Part shown: piece by piece, positions 54,947 through 64,000 of the stretch
How the letters are laid out: every line of letters begins with the position of its first letter
Numbering within the stretch: position 1 is the stretch's first letter
Assembly (NCBI GenBank): GCA_020634015.1
Contig: JACKCN010000002.1
Location: forward strand, 248,001-312,000
DNA length: 64,000 nucleotides
Source: Candidatus Delongbacteria bacterium
Lineage (GTDB): Bacteria; CAIWAD01
Direction of reading: 5' to 3'
Made by a program: the position numbers and the translations under genes
The notes under the pieces: model-generated
Seen by the model: only the letters and a program-made list of their open reading frames with translations
What the model was told of the DNA's origin: nothing
The model's database searches: none

Positions 54947-56107
54947 ATGAGCTCCTATACGTTCACCAGCGAGAGCGTCTCCGAGGGCCATCCCGACAAG
55001 ATGTGCGACATGATCAGTGACGCCATCCTGGACGCCTGCCTGACGCTTGATCCCAATGCGCGCGTGGCCTGTGAAACGTTCGTCAAGGGCAACAAGGACG
55101 AATGCACCCTGGTCATCGGCGGAGAAATCACCCTGGCCGAAGGCGTGGACGAGCCGGATTACGAAGCCATTGCCCGGGCCACCGCCCGCCGCATCGGCTA
55201 CACGGACAAGGCCCTGGGCATGGATGCCGACACGGCTCACGTGATCAAGCTGATCTCGCGCCAGAGTGCGGACATCTCCCAGGGTGTGGATGTGAATGCC
55301 AATCACGAGCAGGGTGCCGGCGACCAGGGCCTGATGTTCGGCTACGCCAGCGACGAAACCGAATCCCTGATGCCCCTGCCGATCCATCTGGCGCACACCC
55401 TCACGCGCGAGCATGCGGCCCTGCGGCGCTCCGGTGCCTTGCCCTGGCTGCGTCCCGATGCCAAGAGCCAGGTCTCGGTTCGCTATGAGAACAATCGGCC
55501 AGTGGCCGTGGAGACCGTCGTATTCTCCACCCAGCACGCCGAAAGTGCGGACCTGGAGCGGACCATCATCCCGGCGATCCGCGAGAGCCTGATCAAGGCC
55601 TTCATTCCCGCCGAGCTGATGTCCGACAGCACCAGGTTCCACATCAACCCCACCGGCAAGTTCGTGATCGGCGGACCCTGGGGGGATGCGGGACTCACCG
55701 GCCGCAAGATCATCGTGGACACCTACGGCGGCATGGGCCGTCACGGCGGTGGAGCCTTCTCGGGCAAGGATTCCTCCAAGGTCGATCGCAGTGCCGCCTA
55801 TGCGGCGCGCTGGGTCGCCAAGAACATCGTGGCCTCGGGAGCCGCCCAGCGCTGCGAGATCCAGTTGGCCTACGCCATCGGTGTGGCCCAGCCCGTGTCC
55901 ATTCGCGTGGACACCTTCGGCACGGGCAAGGTTGCCGACGAACTGCTCTGCAAACGTGTCAGCGAAGGCTTTGATCTGCGCCCCGCGGCCATCATCGAAG
56001 TCCTGGGCCTGCGCCGGCCGATCTTCGCCGCCACCGCGGCCTACGGTCACTTCGGACGCGAAGGTTTCAGCTGGGAAGAATGCAATCGCACTTCCGTGTT
56101 CGCCTGA
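54947..56107 (+). CDS. metK: S-adenosylmethionine synthetase
   Basis: 386 residues. Forms SAM from methionine and ATP. Motifs: SESVSEGHPDKMCDMISDAI at the N-terminus, GAGDQGLMFGYA (GAGDQG signature), RPDAKSQVSVRY, TGRKIIVDTYGGMGRHGGGA with GGGAFSGKDSSKVDRSAAY. Full length. AAAGG precedes the ATG. It is followed 88 nt later by ahcY, so the first and the third enzyme of the methyl cycle are adjacent. Confidence 0.97.
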   Translation: MSSYTFTSESVSEGHPDKMCDMISDAILDACLTLDPNARVACETFVKGNKDECTLVIGGEITLAEGVDEPDYEAIARATARRIGYTDKALGMDADTAHVIKLISRQSADISQGVDVNANHEQGAGDQGLMFGYASDETESLMPLPIHLAHTLTREHAALRRSGALPWLRPDAKSQVSVRYENNRPVAVETVVFSTQHAESADLERTIIPAIRESLIKAFIPAELMSDSTRFHINPTGKFVIGGPWGDAGLTGRKIIVDTYGGMGRHGGGAFSGKDSSKVDRSAAYAARWVAKNIVASGAAQRCEIQLAYAIGVAQPVSIRVDTFGTGKVADELLCKRVSEGFDLRPAAIIEVLGLRRPIFAATAAYGHFGREGFSWEECNRTSVFA

Positions 56108-56151
56108 GCACGCCCGCCCCGCACGGGGCCACGGACATGTACACACAGTCA

Positions 56152-56176
56152 TCACGGAGCCATTTTCGCTCCGTGA
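56152..56176 (+). promoter_or_regulatory. Hairpin in the metK-ahcY gap
   Basis: TCACGGAGC (56152-56160) pairs perfectly with GCTCCGTGA (56168-56176), loop CATTTTC, about 20 nt before the ahcY start. It may protect or attenuate the downstream message. It does not fit the SAH or SAM riboswitch patterns I know. Confidence 0.5.
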
Positions 56177-56195
56177 GTCAATCAAGGGGAACCCC

Positions 56196-57629
<1,434 letters not shown>

Positions 57630-57664
57630 CAGGCAGTCGCGTGCGACGTCCGCAGGTCACGCAC

Positions 57665-57697
57665 CCGGTGGGCGGAAGCTCTGGCTCCGCCCACCGG
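57665..57697 (+). terminator. Hairpin after ahcY, no T tract
   Basis: CCGGTGGGCGGA (57665-57676) pairs with TCCGCCCACCGG (57686-57697), 12 bp, loop of nine bases. No T run, so it could equally be a stabilising end structure. Confidence 0.6.
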
Positions 57698-57741
57698 AGT
57701 CTCCAGCGGATGGTCGACCGGCACCAATCAGGCGGACGCCC

Positions 57742-59763
57742 ATGATCCCCCGGACTTTCTTCCCACGTGCTCGGGGGCGCCTGGCAATCACCTTGATCCT
57801 GTTTCTGATGGCGTGTTCCATCGAGGATCCTTCGGGGACCTCGTGGGACACGTCGTTCTTTCTCACCAGTGCGCCCGAAACCCTGCGGGTGAGCCAGGCG
57901 GGTCGGAACGACTACGTGGACTTCACGGGTGACGACAGCCTGATCATTTTCCGACAGGAACTGGAAGACGTCCGCTTCGGCCTGGGTGATTCACTGTTCT
58001 GGTCGGGCACCCGGGGTGTCCGCGACGTCGGGGTGGACACACTGCGGCTGGGAGAGCTGGGCAGCGGTCTGCTGCACGTCTCGCTCGCGCATGCTTTCCC
58101 CGACCTGGTGCCCCTGATCGGCAGCACCACCCAGATCAGCCAGCGACTTCCTTTTCTGGTCGAACAGGACTTGCCGCCCTTCCTCGTCTACCAGTGGATC
58201 TCCTTTCTCCGTGGACAGGCCACCCTCAGCGCGCATCACGCCTGGCCCTTCACGCTGGAACCGCTTCAGGTCGAGATTCTCAATGCGGATGGCGGCTCGC
58301 TGTTCGTGGGAGACCTGCAACACCTCGGGGTGTTCACACCCGACGAGGAGCTGTCCCGCGAGATCGAGCTGGAAGGACTTGCCACCCAGACCTTGCGTGT
58401 GCGCATTGGGGGACGCAACCTGCCGATGACCGCGGCGGCGCCCATTCTCGACAACGAGCTTCAGCTGGAACTGGCCCAGCATGGCGGCGCGGCCGACAGC
58501 GCCCTGGCGCTGCTTCCGGTTCAGCGCTTCAGCCTGCATGACGAGGTGTTCACCGACAGCACCCTGTTGATCGACGAAGCCATCTGCCAGGATCAGCAGC
58601 TGGAACTGTGGGTCCAGAACGGCCTGAGCGTGCCCATGGAGCTGGAACTGAGTTTTCCCGAGATCCAGCAACTGGATCTTCAGGACACCCTGCGTCTGGC
58701 CAGCGGACTGCTGGAACCGGGCGAACTGCGCGTGATCCAGCTGAGCGACCAGCCCCTGCGGATCACACCCGATCCGCAGACCGCGCCCTATTCACTTCAG
58801 GTCCACGTCGAGGGAGTCACGCAGGAAGCGGGAAACGACTTTCAGCTTCTGCGCAGCCGCGACCGGGCCAGTCTGGACATCCGGCTGTCCCCCGCGCGGC
58901 TGGACTACTTCCGCGGCCAGTTCAGCGTGGCCCATCATGTCCCCGTGGAAAACTCGCGGCATCTGGTCGAAGAGTTTCCCAGCGAATTGCATGATCTGGT
59001 ACTCAGAAATCTGGCCCTGCATCTGCAGATGGCCAATCCCTTGAGGTTGCGTGTCGAGATGGATCTTGACATGGGTGTGATCTCCTCGGCGGGCTATCCT
59101 GATTCCACCTTCCACCTTCAAGGTCTGGTGGATGCCAGCCGCGAGCAGGTGATCCTTCCCGGCATGGGATCCTTCGTGGAGCGCATTCCCCACGAACTCG
59201 TGTTCAATGGTGGCTTGTTCATTCCCGCGGGGGAATCGGTGGCGCTCAGGCAGGATTCCGAGATCCGGCTGACCCGTCTGGACGTGCCCGGGCGATTGCG
59301 CGTGGTGGATGCCAGCTGGCGCAGCGACGCGGAATTCAGTGAAGCCGATCTGGCCAGCGAGGTGGTCCGGGCCGATGTGCTGCTGGCCATCGAGAGCACG
59401 GTGCCTCTGGGCGGAAGTCTCAACACCTGGCTGGTCTCGGGTGAAGGTGTGCCCGGTGACACGACCGGCGCGATCCGGGCATTCGAGCCCGTGCGCCTTC
59501 AGGGTGCTGGCTGGAGCGGCGACAGCAGCCTGACCACACTCGAGACGATTCAGGTGCGTTTCAGCGAAGAAGCCCTGGATGTGCTGCGCGGCGGACACTG
59601 GGAGAATCAGGTGTTCATTCCCGACCCCCGCGCCGCCCAGGGTTGGTGGGGATGGTACGATTTTCACGCCGACAGCGGTCAGGATACCGTGTCCGTGAGA
59701 CGTGTTCAGGAAATCCGGGTGCAGGCCCGGATCCAGGTCCAGGCCCGGTTGGGCGGCTCATGA
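57742..59763 (+). CDS. Large lipoprotein of unknown function
   Basis: 673 residues with a lipoprotein signal (LAITLILFLMACS; Cys at about 25). The mature protein is beta-rich throughout with many D-x-L-x-L-type strands, no recognisable catalytic motif and little helix. I do not recognise a family. Its TGA overlaps the ATG of the next gene (ATGA), which encodes an outer-membrane-type protein, so the pair probably works in the same envelope compartment. The N-terminal half (about 60-200) and a later part (about 380-560) both look like LEA/beta-sandwich repeats, a weak impression only. Confidence 0.72.
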   Translation: MIPRTFFPRARGRLAITLILFLMACSIEDPSGTSWDTSFFLTSAPETLRVSQAGRNDYVDFTGDDSLIIFRQELEDVRFGLGDSLFWSGTRGVRDVGVDTLRLGELGSGLLHVSLAHAFPDLVPLIGSTTQISQRLPFLVEQDLPPFLVYQWISFLRGQATLSAHHAWPFTLEPLQVEILNADGGSLFVGDLQHLGVFTPDEELSREIELEGLATQTLRVRIGGRNLPMTAAAPILDNELQLELAQHGGAADSALALLPVQRFSLHDEVFTDSTLLIDEAICQDQQLELWVQNGLSVPMELELSFPEIQQLDLQDTLRLASGLLEPGELRVIQLSDQPLRITPDPQTAPYSLQVHVEGVTQEAGNDFQLLRSRDRASLDIRLSPARLDYFRGQFSVAHHVPVENSRHLVEEFPSELHDLVLRNLALHLQMANPLRLRVEMDLDMGVISSAGYPDSTFHLQGLVDASREQVILPGMGSFVERIPHELVFNGGLFIPAGESVALRQDSEIRLTRLDVPGRLRVVDASWRSDAEFSEADLASEVVRADVLLAIESTVPLGGSLNTWLVSGEGVPGDTTGAIRAFEPVRLQGAGWSGDSSLTTLETIQVRFSEEALDVLRGGHWENQVFIPDPRAAQGWWGWYDFHADSGQDTVSVRRVQEIRVQARIQVQARLGGS

Positions 59764-61029
59764 ACGTGATCCGGAATGGCCGTGCGATCCTGCTGGCCCT
59801 GTGCATCATGGGTTGGAAGGGCCTTGTGGCTGCGCCGGCCCTGCTCGACGGTGCCGATCGTGTGCTCCAGGAGGGTGCGGCCGGGCTAGCCTTCTCGCCC
59901 GTGCGGGCATTGGGGTCGGGCCAGGACAGCATTCTCACGGCCTGGGTGGGGCTTGGCATACACCTGGGAATCCGCAATGACGACCTGAGCATCGCGCGAT
60001 ACAATCGTTTCGCCGGCAAACGCCTGGACGTGGGCGACCGCCAGCGCCTGCTGGACCTGCTGGGCAATTCCATGGCCCTGCACGGCCGTGCCCGCATGGT
60101 CTCACTGGCCCTGCGCTGGCAGCCCGGTGAGGACTGGTGGGCCGTGGGGGGCAGTCACGAGCTGAGTCTGGCGGCACGGGCCGGAGCGGACACGCGCGTG
60201 TTGCGCACCCTGTTCTTCGGCAATGATCCCGCGGAAAGCATCGGGATCAGGGACGCAAATGTGCGCGCCTTGCTGCTCAATCGCTGGGCCCTGCATCTGG
60301 GCATGCGTGATCCACGAGGCGGACTGCCGGGCTGGACCGCGGGCGCCAGCCTCGGCTTGCAGCAGGGTGCGATGGCTCAAAGCACTCTTTTCCGGGCTGG
60401 GTTGGAGCCCCCTGTGGGCCAACTGGCGGGCCATTTCGAGCACCGGATGGAACTTGCCCAACGGGGCCGGGGCTGGTTCCTGGATCTGGCCGCGGGCTGG
60501 GATGGCCAGTGGCTCGAGCGTCCGCTGCACATGGACCTTGTGCTGCGCGGGCTGGTCAACCGGATGCGCTGGTCGGGTGTCCACGAGGAAGGGCTGCTGA
60601 TGCATCTGGACTCGACGCCCATTTCCAGCCAGTTCCAGTTCAAGGATTTTGAGGATGCCCTGATCGACAGCAGCTGGACGCGCCACCGGCCCGGATTCTG
60701 GCAGAGCCTTCCCGCGACGCTGGAGTTGGGGCTGGACTGGCAACTGGACACCGACTGGCACCTGGCGACTCTGGGCTCCTTCACGCCCGCTGGAGGACCC
60801 GATCCGGGGCACCGGCGACTGTCCGTGCTGGGGCGCTACACGCCACCCCGTTTGCGCGGAGTCAGTACGGGCGTGGAGCTGTCCTCGGGCAGCGGGCGAG
60901 GCCCCGGGCTGGGCCTGGATGCCCGCTGGCACAGTACGGCGCTGCCGCGCCTGGGCGGATCACGCGCCGTGTTCGGGCTGGGCATCACGGAGTACGCGGG
61001 AGTATTTTCCTTCAGCAGGGGGTTGGCGA

Positions 61030-61058
<29 letters not shown>
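59760..61058 (+). CDS. Outer-membrane beta-barrel-type protein (DUF5723-like)
   Basis: 432 residues with a signal peptide (AILLALCIMGWKGLVAA). Alternating hydrophobic/polar strands run to the end, which finishes in Phe (GWNAGLEF) as barrels do. The stretch GIRNDDLSIARYNRF followed by DVGDRQRLLDLLG resembles the N-terminal element of DUF5723 proteins. ATG 59760 overlaps the lipoprotein stop (ATGA). The next gene, an ABC ATPase, starts inside its last 30 nt. Function is unknown; transport or assembly at the outer membrane is suggested by context. Confidence 0.72.
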
Positions 61059-61758
<700 letters not shown>

Positions 61759-61843
61759 GCGCGGCCATCGCGCAGGTGGGAGCTTTTTCCCCTATATTTC
61801 CGGCTTTTCAATGCTGGAACGGCATCCACTGCAAGGACCCCGC

Positions 61844-62794
61844 ATGACCCGACCGCCCGCCACCGTGGTGGTTGCCCTGGGAGGCAACGCCATTTCCGCC
61901 AGCAGCAAGGCGTCGATCCACGAGGAATTCGCCAACACGCGGGAATCCATCCGCAACCTGCGTCCCCTGCTGGATGCGGGCATCCGCCTGATCATCACCC
62001 ACGGCAACGGACCCCAGGTGGGCAACCGGCTGTTCGCCACCGAACTGTCCTGGGGCAAGGTCCCCGCGATTCCGTTGGGCGTGCTGGTGGCCGACACCCA
62101 GGGCAGCATCGGCTACATGATCGAGCAATGCCTGCGCAACGACCTGATCCGTCGCGGGCATGCCGAGCGCCGGGTGGCCACGGTGGTGACCCAGGTTCTG
62201 GTCGATCAGCACGATCCGGCCCTGATCGAACCCACCAAATTCGTGGGTCAGGCCTGGAGCGTGGAGGAGGCGATGGCCCTGCGCGAGGAGCGCGGCTGGG
62301 TCCTGCGCGAAGACAAGTCCCGGGGCTGGCGCCGCGTGGTGGGCAGCCCCCAGCCGCTTGAAGTGGTCAACGCCCCCGAGATCCGTACCCTGCTGGACAG
62401 CGGCGCGATCGTGATCGCGGGCGGCGGCGGCGGCATTCCTTGCTACCGCGAAACGGATGGTTCGCTGGAAGGCGTGGACGCCGTGATCGACAAGGACCGG
62501 CTGAGCGCCCTGCTGGCCAACCAGGTGGGAGCGCCCGAGCTCTACATCCTGACGGGGGTCTCGCGCGTGGCGCTGAATTTCGGCACTCCCGACGTGGAGC
62601 TGCTGGACAGCCTGAGCGTCTCACGGGCACGCGAACTGCACGCCGCCGGTCATTTTCCCGCGGGCAGCATGGGGCCCAAGGTGGATGCGGCGATCCAGTT
62701 CATCGAAGGCGGCGGCAAGCGCTGCCTGATCACCGACTTCGCCGGGCTGGCCCAGGCCCTCGAGGGCGGAGGCGGCACCTGGATCACGGCCTGA
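61844..62794 (+). CDS. arcC: Carbamate kinase
   Basis: 316 residues. Interconverts ATP + carbamate and ADP + carbamoyl phosphate. Motifs: VVVALGGNAIS at the N-terminus, ITHGNGPQVGNRL, VVGSPQPLEVVN, IVIAGGGGGIPCYRE, VDAVIDKDRLSALLANQVGA, GSMGPKVDAAIQF. ATG 61844 has AAGGA 7 nt upstream; ATG 61811 is in frame. With argF in the same region it allows ATP recovery from citrulline, but no arginine deiminase is visible. Confidence 0.95.
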   Translation: MTRPPATVVVALGGNAISASSKASIHEEFANTRESIRNLRPLLDAGIRLIITHGNGPQVGNRLFATELSWGKVPAIPLGVLVADTQGSIGYMIEQCLRNDLIRRGHAERRVATVVTQVLVDQHDPALIEPTKFVGQAWSVEEAMALREERGWVLREDKSRGWRRVVGSPQPLEVVNAPEIRTLLDSGAIVIAGGGGGIPCYRETDGSLEGVDAVIDKDRLSALLANQVGAPELYILTGVSRVALNFGTPDVELLDSLSVSRARELHAAGHFPAGSMGPKVDAAIQFIEGGGKRCLITDFAGLAQALEGGGGTWITA

Positions 62795-62899
62795 TCCCGC
62801 ACGCCGCACGGAAATGAATCCTCTGGGATTTCAGATACGGAGGCGACGGACACGTCCTCAGGACGCGCCCGGTTCACATCATCAAACGAGGACCGCCCG

Positions 62900-64000
<1,101 letters not shown>

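Noticed and set aside
56108..56195. SAM or SAH riboswitch before ahcY
   Set aside because: The gap is 88 nt with one simple hairpin and lacks the conserved cores of the known SAM and SAH classes.

Overview
The window is one G+C-rich bacterial chromosome segment, almost wholly coding and mostly in short, tightly packed plus-strand operons. The gene content points to an uncultured member of the FCB superphylum (Fibrobacterota / Gemmatimonadota / Delongbacteria-like lineages). The evidence is three large secreted proteins ending in a type-IX-secretion (Por) style C-terminal domain with an NPFNPST motif, a TonB-dependent receptor paired with a DUF4249-like lipoprotein, C25 (gingipain-type) peptidases, RNase Y with YmdB, and the absence of any gammaproteobacterial signature. 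The phylum is an inference; no rRNA is present.

Layout. 1-1518 (minus): edge of a type I restriction-modification locus, with the hsdR N-terminus coupled to an AlbA_2/HATPase gene; its base composition is visibly less G+C-rich than the rest. 1688-12303: an informational block of tRNA-Val, thrS-infC-rpmI-rplT-pheS-pheT, a coiled-coil gene, zapA, a newly recognised 6S RNA, rny and ymdB. infC appears to start on AUC inside the end of thrS. 12324-17040: an amidohydrolase, then a small secreted protein coupled to a matrixin metalloprotease. 17319-25916 (minus): two adjacent paralogous C25 peptidases of about 1330 aa, each with five cadherin-like repeats and a Por-type tail. 26465-36679: PEP carboxylase, TonB receptor plus DUF4249-like lipoprotein, a secreted CapA-like protein and a YdbC-like protein. 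37078-42116: a lone small HTH protein, then rhomboid, rsmE and an active/inactive M16 peptidase pair.

42128-52576: rpsU with a clear promoter, leader hairpin, near-perfect Shine-Dalgarno and terminator; then aspS-phoH-ybeY-CNNM-GT9-like-parvulin PPIase and a secreted beta-helix protein, ended by a textbook terminator. 52585-52728: a four-copy 36-bp tandem array between that terminator and the argF promoter. 52833-64000: argF, a sugar nucleotidyltransferase, metK-ahcY (methyl cycle), a translationally coupled unit of unrecognised lipoprotein, outer-membrane-type protein and ABC ATPase, then arcC and the start of sucC.

The most useful non-routine observations are the 6S RNA between zapA and rny, the AUC-start infC, the tandem array of hairpins with GGA loops before argF, a YbeY whose third metal ligand is Asp instead of His, a near-leaderless promoter for the AlbA_2 gene, and the uncharacterised lipoprotein/OMP/ATPase unit at 57742-61758.
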